Below are positions 51,558 to 60,980 of a stretch of 64,000 nucleotides of DNA, piece after piece. A program made the translations under genes and the position numbers. This stretch comes from Prevotellaceae bacterium UBA4332. GTDB lineage: Bacteria > Bacteroidota > Bacteroidia > Bacteroidales > Bacteroidaceae. The stretch's first letter is position 1; every line of letters starts with the position of its first letter. Below the pieces are notes generated by a model. That model saw only the letters and a program-made list of their open reading frames with translations. It searched no databases and was not told where the DNA came from. The stretch covers positions 1 through 64,000 of the forward strand of contig DGTQ01000018.1 of the NCBI GenBank assembly GCA_002394365.1, given 5' to 3'.

Positions 51558-52884
51558 GAAAGCTGTGACAGAACTCTATTCCATATTTTTAGAACACCCC
51601 ATCGTGACCACCGACAGTCGCGACTGTCCCGAGGGAAGCATCTTCTTTGCCCTCAAGGGCGACACGTTTAATGGCAATGCGTATGCTAAGGCGGCACTCG
51701 ATAAAGGGTGCGCCTATGCCGTAATTGACGAGGCACAGTATGCCCTCGACGACAGGTATATCGTAGTGCCCGACGTGCTCACCACCCTTCAGCAGCTTGC
51801 TCGTGAGCATCGCCGTGCTCTGAACACGCCGATAATAGGTATTACAGGCACCAATGGCAAGACCACCACTAAGGAACTTGTTGCCACCGTGCTCAGCAAG
51901 AAGTATAACGTGCTCTACACTCAGGGCAACTTCAACAACCATATCGGTGTGCCCAAGACGCTCCTGCGTCTTACCAAGGAGCACGACATCGCCGTCATCG
52001 AGATGGGAGCCAACCACCCAGGCGAAATCAAGACCCTCGTAGAGATAGTAGAACCCGACTGCGGCTTGATAACCAACGTGGGCAAAGCCCATATCGAGGG
52101 CTTCGGAAGTTTTGAGGGCGTAATCAGGACCAAGGGCGAGTTATATGACTTCCTTCGCCAAAAAGCAGGCAGCAAGGTCTTTATCGACACCGACAACGAG
52201 CACCTTATGGGCATCTCCGAAGGGCTCAACCTCGTGCCCTACGTAGGGGGCGAGGTCATCGCCTGCGACCCCTTCCTGAGGTTTAAGTGGGAGTCCCCAC
52301 AGTGCTCAGTTCACAGTGCACAGTGCTCAGTTACCAGTTCTCAATCTTCAATGTTCAATGTTCAATGTCACGAAGTGCAGACCCACCTCATCGGAGCCTA
52401 CAACATGAAGAATATGCTCGCCGCTGCCACCGTGGGACTCGAGTTTGGCATCACCCCCGAGCAGATAAGCGAGGCACTTGCAGGCTACGTGCCCACCAAC
52501 AACCGCTCTCAGCTCACCATCACGGAGCATAACAAGCTCATCGTCGATACCTATAACGCCAACCCCACCAGCATGATGGCAGCCCTGCATAACTTCGTGC
52601 TCATGAGCGTAGAGCCCAAGATGGCCATCCTCGGCGATATGGGCGAGCTCGGCAGCATCAGCCATGAGGAGCACCAGAAGATTGTCAGCTACCTGCAAGA
52701 CAACCATATCTGCAACGTGTGGCTCGTCGGCAAGGAGTTCGGCAAGGTACCATCTCCCTACCGCAAGTTCGCTGACGTAGCCGCAGTCAAGGAAGCCCTT
52801 GCCAAAGAGCGTCCCGAGGGGCAGTATATCCTCATCAAGGGCAGCAACTCCAACCGCCTCTTCGAGCTCCCCGAGCTGCTTTAG
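51556..52884 (+). CDS. murF: UDP-MurNAc-tripeptide-D-alanyl-D-alanine ligase
   Basis: Adds D-Ala-D-Ala to the peptidoglycan precursor. 442 residues: the N-terminal domain (TTDSRDCPEGSIFFAL), ATP loop GITGTNGKTTTKE, EMGANHPGEI, and the C-terminal DTYNANPTSM. The start is the TTG at 51556, itself inside a repeat; GTG at 51565 is an alternative. Residues about 249-273 (QCSVHSAQCSV and on) are encoded by the same caca/ttca words that fill intergenic gaps, inserted in frame between two conserved parts. Confidence 0.93.
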   Translation: MKAVTELYSIFLEHPIVTTDSRDCPEGSIFFALKGDTFNGNAYAKAALDKGCAYAVIDEAQYALDDRYIVVPDVLTTLQQLAREHRRALNTPIIGITGTNGKTTTKELVATVLSKKYNVLYTQGNFNNHIGVPKTLLRLTKEHDIAVIEMGANHPGEIKTLVEIVEPDCGLITNVGKAHIEGFGSFEGVIRTKGELYDFLRQKAGSKVFIDTDNEHLMGISEGLNLVPYVGGEVIACDPFLRFKWESPQCSVHSAQCSVTSSQSSMFNVQCHEVQTHLIGAYNMKNMLAAATVGLEFGITPEQISEALAGYVPTNNRSQLTITEHNKLIVDTYNANPTSMMAALHNFVLMSVEPKMAILGDMGELGSISHEEHQKIVSYLQDNHICNVWLVGKEFGKVPSPYRKFADVAAVKEALAKERPEGQYILIKGSNSNRLFELPELL

Positions 52885-52910
52885 GCTCCAGACGCATAAG
52901 CAGATACAAA

Positions 52911-52940
52911 CAGAGCGGTTACCTCTTAGTAACCGCTCTG
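52911..52940. terminator. 12-base hairpin after murF
   Basis: cagagcggttac (52911-52922) and its exact complement (52929-52940) around ctctta. No T run on the plus strand; it may act with the next hairpin. Confidence 0.55.
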
Positions 52941-52946
52941 TGTATG

Positions 52947-52997
52947 AAAAAATGTGCTCAGTAAGCACTATCCACGCATGATAGACTTACTGAGCAC
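52947..52997 (-). terminator. Terminator of the fructan operon
   Basis: Outer stem gtgctcagtaag (52954-52965) with 52986-52997, inner stem ctatc/gatag (52968-52972, 52980-52984). On the minus strand it is followed by six T (52952-52947). The plus strand has a T run at about 53019-53025, so it may serve both sides. Confidence 0.8.
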
Positions 52998-53023
52998 TGC
53001 CTGTTATCCTGAATCACCTTTTT

Positions 53024-53905
53024 TTATTTCAGCAACTCTTTGTCATATTCGGGCATTGCCCCGTTTTGTGTACATACGTAAGCTGATACCTGCACGGCAG
53101 TGTGGTGTGCCTCTGGCACTGACTTGCCATTGAGGATGCTACCCACGAAGGAGCCTGTGAAGGAATCGCCTGCACCTACGGTGTCAGCCACCTTCACGTC
53201 AGGTGTTTCCTGAAACGACATCTGTCCTGGGGTGAAGACATAGGAACCGTTGGTGCCGCAGGTGAGCACGAGCATGTCGAGGTCGTACTTGCCCAGAATG
53301 AGCCAGCACTTGTTCTCCATATCGAGTCCAGGGTAGTCGAACATCCGTCCGATGAGCACCAGTTCCTCGTCGTTAATCTTGAGCACGTTGCAGTGCTTCA
53401 GCGATTGGCATATCACCTCCTTGGTGTAGAACTGCTGACGCAGGTTGATATCAAATATCTTCATGCAGTCGGCTGGTGTAGCCTCAAGGAATTTCTTGAT
53501 GGTTTCGCGGCTCACCACATTGCGCTGCGCCAGCGAACCGAAGCATACAGCACGGCAGTTACAGGCAATCTTGGCAATGTCATTGTCAAAGGGTATGTTA
53601 TCCCAAGCCACGTTTTCCTTGATGTCATAGGTAGGCACACCCTGCTCGTCGAGCTGCACCTGCACGGTGCCAGTGGGGTATGGCACGCGAGGCAGCATAT
53701 AGTTGAGTTGATGCTCATTGAGAGCCTCGATGGTTTCATCTGCAAGTTTGTCACTGCCCAGTGCGCTGACGGCTATGGTATTGTCCATGCCGAGGAACTG
53801 TCCTGCATGATAGGCGAAATTGGCTGGTGCGCCACCTAACTTTTTACCTTCGGGAAGTACATCCCAGAGGACTTCTCCGAGTCCTACTACATATCTTTTG
53901 TCCAT
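53024..53905 (-). CDS. Fructokinase (PfkB family)
   Basis: Phosphorylates fructose to fructose 6-phosphate in the cytosol after fructan breakdown. 293 residues: GEVLWDVLPEGKKLGGAPANFAYH at the start, and the catalytic signature DTVGAGDSFTGSFVG with the base Asp. Last gene of the operon, 21 bases after the transporter. Corresponds to BT1757 in the B. theta locus as I recall it. Confidence 0.94.
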   Translation of the reverse strand: MDKRYVVGLGEVLWDVLPEGKKLGGAPANFAYHAGQFLGMDNTIAVSALGSDKLADETIEALNEHQLNYMLPRVPYPTGTVQVQLDEQGVPTYDIKENVAWDNIPFDNDIAKIACNCRAVCFGSLAQRNVVSRETIKKFLEATPADCMKIFDINLRQQFYTKEVICQSLKHCNVLKINDEELVLIGRMFDYPGLDMENKCWLILGKYDLDMLVLTCGTNGSYVFTPGQMSFQETPDVKVADTVGAGDSFTGSFVGSILNGKSVPEAHHTAVQVSAYVCTQNGAMPEYDKELLK

Positions 53906-53926
53906 AGGTTTTGAGGTTTTAGGGTT

Positions 53927-55102
53927 TTATTTCTTAACTTGTGGAATATAGGAGAAGAGATAGACTACTCCGACTGCCATTACGAGCACGGCGCCTGCCT
54001 GACCGATGGCGTCACTTGCCAGTCCCATGAAGAGCGGGAAGATGGTGCCGCCGAAGAGTCCCATAATCATCAGTCCCGATACCTCGTTCTGCTTCTCAGG
54101 CATAGACTCCAGGGCTGTAGCGAAGCACATGGAGAAGACGTTGGAGTTGCCGTAGCCCATGAGGGCGATAGCTACATAGAGTTCCCACTGCTCGTCGCCT
54201 GCCAGCATGCCGAAGGCTGAGAGCGCCATCATGAGTACCGAGATAAAGAAGAAGGTACGCATCCTGAGTATGCGCAGGAAGAATGAGCCTGTAAGACAGC
54301 CTATGGTACGGAAGATGAAATAGAGCGATGTGGCAAAGGCAGCCTCGTTGAGGGTCATGCCCAGGCGCTCCATGAGTATCTTAGGTGCCGTAGTATTGGT
54401 GCCCACATCGATGCCCACATGGCACATGATGCCGAGGAACGACAGCAAAACGATAGGCGTGCCCAGCAGCCTGATGCAGTCGGCAAAGCTTGACACCTTG
54501 CCCTCGCCCATAGCAGGTTCGTCGATAGGGGTAAGGAAGAGCAGCAGCGTAGAGAGTACGCCCACCACAAAGAAGATGGCGAAGAGTACGCGCCATGACA
54601 GTCCGAACTCAGGTATCGCCATCGTAGCGCCCCACATGGCAAGATAAGGAGCTGAGAACGATGAGAGAGCCTTGATAAACTGTCCGAAGGTGAGAGTAGC
54701 GGCAAGGTTGCCACCACCCATGACGGTTGACACGAGCGGATTGAGCGATGTCTGCATCAGCGCATTGCCTATGCCGAGCAGCGAGAATGCTACGAGCATA
54801 ATGCCGAATGACTCGCCAAACAGTTCGCCAGACAACGGCAGTATGAGTGACACCACCGTCACCACGAGCGACAGCAGCACGGTCTTCTTCCTGCCAATCC
54901 TGTTCATCAGCATACCTGTAGGCACACTGAAGATAAGGAACCAGAAGAACACCAGCGAGGGCAGCACGTTGGCAACCGAGTCGCTCAGTGCCAGGTCAGC
55001 CTTTACATAGTTGGACGCTATGCCAACCAAATCCACGAAGCCCATGCAGAAGAAGCAGAGCATCACGGGGATGAGGTAAATAGATTTGTTTTGATTAGAC
55101 AT
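53927..55102 (-). CDS. Major facilitator sugar transporter
   Basis: Inner-membrane uptake of a monosaccharide, presumably fructose, by proton symport. About twelve membrane helices; MFS loop motif MNRIGRKKTVLL follows helix two. The frame opens at 55138, but MSNQNKSIYLIP at 55102 is the better start (391 residues). It resembles the FucP-like (FHS) group and sits where BT1758 lies in the B. theta levan locus. Confidence 0.9.
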   Translation of the reverse strand: MSNQNKSIYLIPVMLCFFCMGFVDLVGIASNYVKADLALSDSVANVLPSLVFFWFLIFSVPTGMLMNRIGRKKTVLLSLVVTVVSLILPLSGELFGESFGIMLVAFSLLGIGNALMQTSLNPLVSTVMGGGNLAATLTFGQFIKALSSFSAPYLAMWGATMAIPEFGLSWRVLFAIFFVVGVLSTLLLFLTPIDEPAMGEGKVSSFADCIRLLGTPIVLLSFLGIMCHVGIDVGTNTTAPKILMERLGMTLNEAAFATSLYFIFRTIGCLTGSFFLRILRMRTFFFISVLMMALSAFGMLAGDEQWELYVAIALMGYGNSNVFSMCFATALESMPEKQNEVSGLMIMGLFGGTIFPLFMGLASDAIGQAGAVLVMAVGVVYLFSYIPQVKK

Positions 55103-55186
55103 ATTGTTTGAGGGTTGAGGTTTTAATACAAGGATCAAGTGACAAGGTACAAAGGACTAAGTACATGACGTGAGGCGAACAGTGAC

Positions 55187-56899
55187 TTAATGTTTTATTT
55201 CATATATCGTAGCCTTGCCTCCGCTCACCTTTATGTTATTATAAGGCTCGGAAGGGAACACGAGGTTGGTCATAGACATTTTGCCCTCAGAGTCGAAAGC
55301 TTCGATGCTACAACGGTCAATGAACAGGCGTAGCTGCTTGATGGTGCCGTAGGTAGGTGCCTCGGTGACGCATGGGAAAGACTCGCTGAATCCTGTGTCG
55401 CCACTCTTGGTGCGATCCATAGAGAAGGTACGTTTGGCTGCATCATAGTTCATGGTGACCTTCTCGCCCTTGGAGTTGGAGAGGGTGACGGTTGCCTTAT
55501 CCTTGAGGTCAATGACAATCTCGCATGCCTCAGAAGGTTTCTTGAGCGTGGCACCACGCATGTTGAGCATCTCCTTAGAGGGCACTGCGCTGACGTAGGT
55601 CTCTTCGCCATAGCGGAACAAGCCAAGGTCACGCGGTATGCTGTTGGCAGAGCGGAACTGCTTGGTGGGCACCTGGTTGGCATACTGCCAGTTGGACATC
55701 CACGCCATTACCACACGTCTGTTCTCAGGTGCGTTGTAGAATGACACCGTAGCATAATGGTCTTTGCCGTAGTCGAGCCATTTGGTTACCTTAGGCATTG
55801 ACTCGCAGGTGAATTTGTGACCGTCAAACTGTCCCACGAAATACTGGGTGGCAGAACCTCCGAACGGTCCACCAGGGTTGATGTTGCAAAGCAAGACCCA
55901 TTTGATGTTCTGAGATTTTGAGCTTTCTTGCGCTCCTACGGAGCTCGGATCAAAATAAAGAGGGAAGAGGTCTGGGCATTCCCACACGCCGCCGTGGTTG
56001 CCATACTCTTTGCCAAATGAACTTTCGAAAGTCCACTCCTTCAGGTCCTTAGACGAATAGATGCGCATCTCCTGACCAGCGGCAAGGATGAGATTCCACA
56101 TGCCTGCCTCATTATTCCAGAATGGGCGCGGGTCGCGGAAGTCAGCCACATCGCTGGTGGTGAGCACAGGGTTGCCCTCAAACTTCTGGAAGGTCACTCC
56201 GCCATCTTTGGAAACAGCCATGGATTGGGTCTGATGACGTCCTGCCGAGGTGTAGAAAGCTACCACCTCACTGCCGTTTGTTACACACGAACCACTGAAG
56301 ATGCTGCCCAGCCAGTCGGGCTCCAGTGCCATAGGCTGTGTCTCCCAGTGTATGAGGTCGTGAGAGGTGGAGTGTCCCCAGTGCATATTCTCCCACTGGC
56401 TGCCGTAAGGGTTCCACTGATAGTAGAGATTCCACACTCCGTCTTTATAGAACATGCCGTTGGGGTCGTTCATCCATCCATACTGTGGGGTATGATGGTA
56501 GGCAGGACGGAAGCGCTCGCGGTTGGTGGTATCGAAGGAGTCAGAGAACTTAGCCTCTTTCCAGCACACGAACTCGCCCACAGCGCCCTTCTGTCGGCGG
56601 TCGCCATGAAACTCGATGTCCATGAGGCTGGCACCCTTCAACTCGTAAGGCACCCAGTAGTCAACACGGTCCACTGCCAGTTTTACGTTTATGCGCTGCA
56701 CCATATCGTTGCGGTCATTGAGCACAGCTATGGATGCGATGTCTTCTGCCTCCTGTACGGGCAACAGCACATAGCGGGCATCCTTGCTCATCCTCAGCAT
56801 GACATGACTGTCGCCCAGGATGATAGGCGGAATCTGAGCCACGGAGCTTAGGGTGATGAGCAAGGTTGCCGCGAGTGATATGATTTTCTTGGTATTCAT
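55187..56899 (-). CDS. Exported GH32 exo-fructanase
   Basis: Releases fructose from fructan or fructo-oligosaccharides in the periplasm. 570 residues: signal peptide (ending SSVAQ), an N-terminal DUF4980-like beta domain (about 25-115), a five-bladed propeller with nucleophile Asp145 (GWMNDPNG), the FRDP transition-state Asp (about 250) and acid/base Glu in WECPDLF (about 306), then a C-terminal beta-sandwich. Residues near 320-330 (SSVGAQESSKSQN) come from an intergenic-type repeat in frame. Place matches BT1759. Confidence 0.93.
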   Translation of the reverse strand: MNTKKIISLAATLLITLSSVAQIPPIILGDSHVMLRMSKDARYVLLPVQEAEDIASIAVLNDRNDMVQRINVKLAVDRVDYWVPYELKGASLMDIEFHGDRRQKGAVGEFVCWKEAKFSDSFDTTNRERFRPAYHHTPQYGWMNDPNGMFYKDGVWNLYYQWNPYGSQWENMHWGHSTSHDLIHWETQPMALEPDWLGSIFSGSCVTNGSEVVAFYTSAGRHQTQSMAVSKDGGVTFQKFEGNPVLTTSDVADFRDPRPFWNNEAGMWNLILAAGQEMRIYSSKDLKEWTFESSFGKEYGNHGGVWECPDLFPLYFDPSSVGAQESSKSQNIKWVLLCNINPGGPFGGSATQYFVGQFDGHKFTCESMPKVTKWLDYGKDHYATVSFYNAPENRRVVMAWMSNWQYANQVPTKQFRSANSIPRDLGLFRYGEETYVSAVPSKEMLNMRGATLKKPSEACEIVIDLKDKATVTLSNSKGEKVTMNYDAAKRTFSMDRTKSGDTGFSESFPCVTEAPTYGTIKQLRLFIDRCSIEAFDSEGKMSMTNLVFPSEPYNNIKVSGGKATIYEIKH

Positions 56900-56905
56900 A
56901 TTCTG

Positions 56906-57829
56906 TTATTTCATGATCTTATGACCATTCTGAATGATAAGTCCCTTAGCTGATGGGGACACACGCTGACCAGCAACGTTATATGCCTCAGAAGCTGATG
57001 CCGGTTTCTCAGCGCTCACCTCGGTGATGGCTGTCTCGTCGTCAACAGGGCTGATTTTTATGCCATTACATTTATTGCGGATAGCAGTCCAGTCCTCATC
57101 CCAACGGCCGGCATCCTTTACGTCGAGCTTGGTAACGGTTGAAGCCAGTTTGCTTGCCAGCAGTGCATAGTCGTCATAGGTTTCAGAATGCCAGTCGCCA
57201 TCCCATGTGCACTGATAGGTGCCCTTGCCGATAACGCCAGTAGCAGTTACGTCGCCTGTAATAGAATTGTCGTCATAAGAGACTACGCCCTTGCCACCAA
57301 CCATAGTGCCTTCCATCTTGATATCGTCGATATAGACTACCTGTCCGATATTGCTGATAGCGTCGGCGCCATCCTCAAATGGCCATATCTCGAGCACGGT
57401 GTTGCCGGTATCGGTAATCTTGTCGCTCTCAGGTCCCTTGGCAAACTCAAAGGTGAGAATATTCCACTGGTCAGGATTGCCGCACCAGAACCATCGTGTA
57501 GCGGAGTAGGTACCATCCTTGACTATCTTTACCATCACATTATGGTTGACGCCCATCTTTATGCGCATGGTCATGCGTCGCACGCCCTTGAAGTCGGCAT
57601 CGCCAAGAGGGAGGGCAAAGTTGCACTGCTCCTTATCCCAGCCGCTGGTGCTCGTCTTGAGGGTGAACTTCATCACCTTGTTGCCCTCTTCTTCTACCAC
57701 CGTAGGTGTGGCACGATCCCAGAATCCTCCATCGCTACCAACTTCCTTATCGTCACCATTCCACAGGGTCACCTGTGCGTTACATACTGTTGCGGCAAAC
57801 ATAGCTGCCATCAATATAATCTTCTTCAT
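56906..57829 (-). CDS. Exported beta-sandwich-like protein of the fructan locus
   Basis: 307 residues: signal peptide (about 1-18), then a jelly-roll-like region (about 19-175) with VTLWNGDDKEVGSDGGFW and repeated aromatic strands, as in carbohydrate-binding modules, and a C-terminal tail EAYNVAGQRVSPSAKGLIIQ typical of secreted Bacteroidales proteins. It starts 6 bases upstream of the exported GH32. I recall no counterpart in the B. theta locus; surface or periplasmic fructan binding is a guess. Confidence 0.65.
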   Translation of the reverse strand: MKKIILMAAMFAATVCNAQVTLWNGDDKEVGSDGGFWDRATPTVVEEEGNKVMKFTLKTSTSGWDKEQCNFALPLGDADFKGVRRMTMRIKMGVNHNVMVKIVKDGTYSATRWFWCGNPDQWNILTFEFAKGPESDKITDTGNTVLEIWPFEDGADAISNIGQVVYIDDIKMEGTMVGGKGVVSYDDNSITGDVTATGVIGKGTYQCTWDGDWHSETYDDYALLASKLASTVTKLDVKDAGRWDEDWTAIRNKCNGIKISPVDDETAITEVSAEKPASASEAYNVAGQRVSPSAKGLIIQNGHKIMK

Positions 57830-57877
57830 TGTTGTAATAGTTATTGGTTATTGTTTTATTGTTATTGTTAATGGTTA

Positions 57878-59515
57878 TTACTGCTGGCTGACCTTGACAT
57901 CGCTGACGGTGATGTTGCCGCCATAGTTGTTGATGCTCCAGCAGTTGTTCTGTATGCCGTAGATGCGCTGTGTGTAGCAAGCCTTGTTGTTGACATACAT
58001 CACGATGACAGAGTTGTCAGTATAGATGTCGATGTTATACACATTGTCAGAAGGACGGTCAAAGTTGTATCCGTCAATGCCCTCAATGAATCCCTTGCCC
58101 TCAGATCCTTCCTGTTCGAAGTTAATCTTACGAGAGTTTTCGCCCTCAGGGTTCACAACCATAGTGTAGTATTTCTTGGAATCAGAGCCGCGGAACAGTG
58201 ATATGCCGAACTTGTCCCAGTTGTTGTCGGTAGTAACCTTCATGCTGATGTGGTTATGATAGCCCAGACGGTTGTAGAGCACATAGGCATTGTCGCCAGA
58301 GAGCTTGCCGTTGTCGTAGCCGCTGCTTGCCATGACCTTCAGGGTCTGCTCCTTATTATACTTAGCATTGAGAGCAGGCACAGCAACGAGCTGCAGTGTA
58401 CCGTCCTCGTTCTGTATCACCTTGTGGCATACCAGGGCACCACCCCATTTAGGTTCTTTGCCTGGGCCTCCACCAACTTGGATGTTACGGTCGTCTATGT
58501 CAGAGCCGTCACGCCATGGGCACCATCCCCAGATGTAGCGGTTAGTGCCGTCAGAGGCTGTCTTGCCAGCATAGAAACCACGGCTGTCGAGCACTCCCTC
58601 ACGGTTGTCAGGCCAGTGAGCACCAGGATCGTTGAAGCAATCTTTCAGAGCCTCCCATGAGTTAGCTTTCATATACTTCACTTTGCGGCTCCAGTTCTGA
58701 CGGTCGCTGTCGCTATACACCAGATACCACCAGCTGCCCATCTTGAAGATGTCAGGACACTCGCAGAAACGATCCCAAACCATATTGAAATGTCCTACGT
58801 TTTCCCAGTTCTTCAGGTCTTCAGACTTAAACTCGGCAAACCAACCGTTATTGCCTCCTGCCTCAGGCTTAGTGGCAATAATCATGCGGTAGAGTCCGTC
58901 GTCAGCCTTGAATATCTGCGGGTCGCGGAAGTCAGCACCGTTGTATCCGTAGTCAGGACCATGAAGCTGCCACAGGTTGTCGCGAGTCCATGTCTTGAAG
59001 TCAGGCGAAGTGGCACGCATCACCACCTGACGGTCTTTGCAGTTGCTGTTCTCGCCAGTGTAGTAGATGTAGTACAGACCGTCAGCCTCGTTGTAGTAGC
59101 AACAGCCAGTACCCAGTGCAGCATCCTGCTGGTAGTTGTTGGTGCCAGCAGAGAGAATCTCGCCCAGCGGTCTGTAGCTTGCTCCGTCCTTAGTGGCAAC
59201 TCCCCAATAGGGGTGGAAGCAGAAAGGCTTGTTTTCGACAAAGTCCTGCAGGTAGAGCACCTTAAACTCGCTGTTCTTAGCATCGTAGAATGGCATAGGG
59301 TCGCCCACACCTCCCACTTTGGAGGTTGGATTGATGATAGAAGGAACGTAGAATGTAGAGAAGCCTTTCTCGTCAGTAGGCACATAACGCTCCGTAGTGG
59401 CAGCCCAGTCTTTAGGGGTGTCACCCTCTGCTTCGTAAGCATCGTAGCAGGAGGTGAGGACAGCGCAGAGAGCACTGCACACCACACATCTGATTATTGA
59501 TGACATATATTTCAT
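57878..59515 (-). CDS. Surface lipoprotein GH32, probable endo-fructanase
   Basis: 545 residues. Lipobox AVLTSC places Cys23 as lipid anchor. The propeller has DFRDPQIF and RFCECPDIF (acid/base Glu), but the nucleophile segment reads GDPMPFYD (Asp72) in place of the usual NDPNG. A C-terminal beta domain follows (about 370-545). In the B. theta levan locus the gene in this place (BT1760) is the surface endo-levanase, which would cut polymer before import. Whether levan or inulin is the substrate cannot be told. Confidence 0.88.
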   Translation of the reverse strand: MKYMSSIIRCVVCSALCAVLTSCYDAYEAEGDTPKDWAATTERYVPTDEKGFSTFYVPSIINPTSKVGGVGDPMPFYDAKNSEFKVLYLQDFVENKPFCFHPYWGVATKDGASYRPLGEILSAGTNNYQQDAALGTGCCYYNEADGLYYIYYTGENSNCKDRQVVMRATSPDFKTWTRDNLWQLHGPDYGYNGADFRDPQIFKADDGLYRMIIATKPEAGGNNGWFAEFKSEDLKNWENVGHFNMVWDRFCECPDIFKMGSWWYLVYSDSDRQNWSRKVKYMKANSWEALKDCFNDPGAHWPDNREGVLDSRGFYAGKTASDGTNRYIWGWCPWRDGSDIDDRNIQVGGGPGKEPKWGGALVCHKVIQNEDGTLQLVAVPALNAKYNKEQTLKVMASSGYDNGKLSGDNAYVLYNRLGYHNHISMKVTTDNNWDKFGISLFRGSDSKKYYTMVVNPEGENSRKINFEQEGSEGKGFIEGIDGYNFDRPSDNVYNIDIYTDNSVIVMYVNNKACYTQRIYGIQNNCWSINNYGGNITVSDVKVSQQ

Positions 59516-59542
59516 GATTCTTGATGTTTTAAGTTTAAACTT

Positions 59543-60943
59543 TTATTCGCCAGAGAGATACTTGTAAGCATTCAGCAGGAGCTTGCCAAGGTTCTCGTGA
59601 TATTTAGACACGTATGGGGTAGGAGAATTCCAGTCGAGCACTCCTGAGCCAAGACAGATGATGCCGCCCTTGCCAAACTCGCCATTGTAATTCTTAAGCT
59701 CCCAGGATGATATCTCGTTGTCGTTGCCAGCGAGACGGCGAGCCTTGCCTCCTGTCACCTCGTCAAACTTCTGGAAGAGGTTGTCACCACTTACGCCGTC
59801 CCAGTGATACTGAGAAGCTGAGTTACAGATGGTGTAGTCAGGGTCGAGTGTGAAGGTCTCAGAAGGATAGCTTGGATTCACGGTGAAATCATTCCACAGA
59901 GGGTGTGTCTTGTCAAATACTGGCAGAGACCATGGCTTTTCTCCCATCTTGTCAGAGCCTTCGCCTGAACCGCCCCAGCAGTTGTTAGGACAGCCATCCT
60001 CAGGCATTGCGCCAAGGGCAGCAGCAAGGTCAACCCCCATACGCTCAAGTACGAAGCCGCCACCATTCTTCCAGTATTCCTTCAGTATAGGCAGGGCAGC
60101 CATAGCAGCTGTCTCGCTGCTCTTGAAGTCATTGAAATTGCCATAGGCAGGGGTATGACGGTGGAAGAATATGAGCTTACACTCCTTGAGCAGTTCGGCA
60201 TTGTCGGCAAGTTCGCTAAACGAAACGTATGCTGCACCGGCAATGTTAGCCGTAAGCCACTTGGCAGCTGCTTTCTCCTCTACGTTGAGCTCCTCCACTG
60301 TCTCGGCGTTGCCCACGAAGATAGCCACTGGATATTCTATCTGTTCTACGTTGACAGTATATTTCTCCTCAGCAGTATTATCTTTTACGGTGAGCACGAA
60401 AGGCTTGGTGAAGTCGCCCCTCGAACCGCTTGCAGGCAGACATACGGCATCTTCGCTGCACTGAGCCTCAAACTGTGCGTTGCTGAGGTCTATACCGCTG
60501 CCGCTGGTTACCGATACTGTAACTGTCTTGTTCTCCTCGCTTATGGCTCCCTTCACGCCCTCGAGAATGAAGAGCTTGAGCTGAGCCTCGTCATTGCGTA
60601 CTGCCAGCTGCCAGTCTGTTATCACGTCGCCGCTGGCAACGCGCAGGCTCTGGTCGGCTTGCAGATTGATGTGGTCGCCCACCTTCATGCTGGCCTTGGC
60701 GCCATCAGAGATTCTCATGCTCGTAATGACCATGTCGCTCTTCTGGTCGAAATCCACAGGCACCTTCACCTTGACAAGGCGCTTCGAAGTGTTTATGGTA
60801 GCCTTATACTGGTCGTTGAGAGTAAGCTCCTCAACAGCACAGTCGCCGCTTACGTTTACGCTGCCTGATATGTCGTCAGAACAAGCCGTGAAACCGCAGA
60901 CTGCTGCAATAAGGCAGATGACGAATAATATCTTTGTTTTCAT
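59543..60943 (-). CDS. DUF4960 surface lipoprotein (SusE-position)
   Basis: 466 residues: lipoprotein signal (Cys21 in GFTACSD), two Ig-like beta domains (about 25-115 and 120-215), and a C-terminal DUF4960 alpha/beta domain (about 220-466) with YVSFSELADNAEL and FHRHTPAYGNF. Equivalent in place to BT1761, which binds fructan at the surface. The C-terminal fold recalls a glutamine-amidotransferase-like domain without an evident active site. Confidence 0.82.
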   Translation of the reverse strand: MKTKILFVICLIAAVCGFTACSDDISGSVNVSGDCAVEELTLNDQYKATINTSKRLVKVKVPVDFDQKSDMVITSMRISDGAKASMKVGDHINLQADQSLRVASGDVITDWQLAVRNDEAQLKLFILEGVKGAISEENKTVTVSVTSGSGIDLSNAQFEAQCSEDAVCLPASGSRGDFTKPFVLTVKDNTAEEKYTVNVEQIEYPVAIFVGNAETVEELNVEEKAAAKWLTANIAGAAYVSFSELADNAELLKECKLIFFHRHTPAYGNFNDFKSSETAAMAALPILKEYWKNGGGFVLERMGVDLAAALGAMPEDGCPNNCWGGSGEGSDKMGEKPWSLPVFDKTHPLWNDFTVNPSYPSETFTLDPDYTICNSASQYHWDGVSGDNLFQKFDEVTGGKARRLAGNDNEISSWELKNYNGEFGKGGIICLGSGVLDWNSPTPYVSKYHENLGKLLLNAYKYLSGE

Positions 60944-60980
60944 AATGCTTATCGTTATTTAGTGAATTTATGAATACGGT

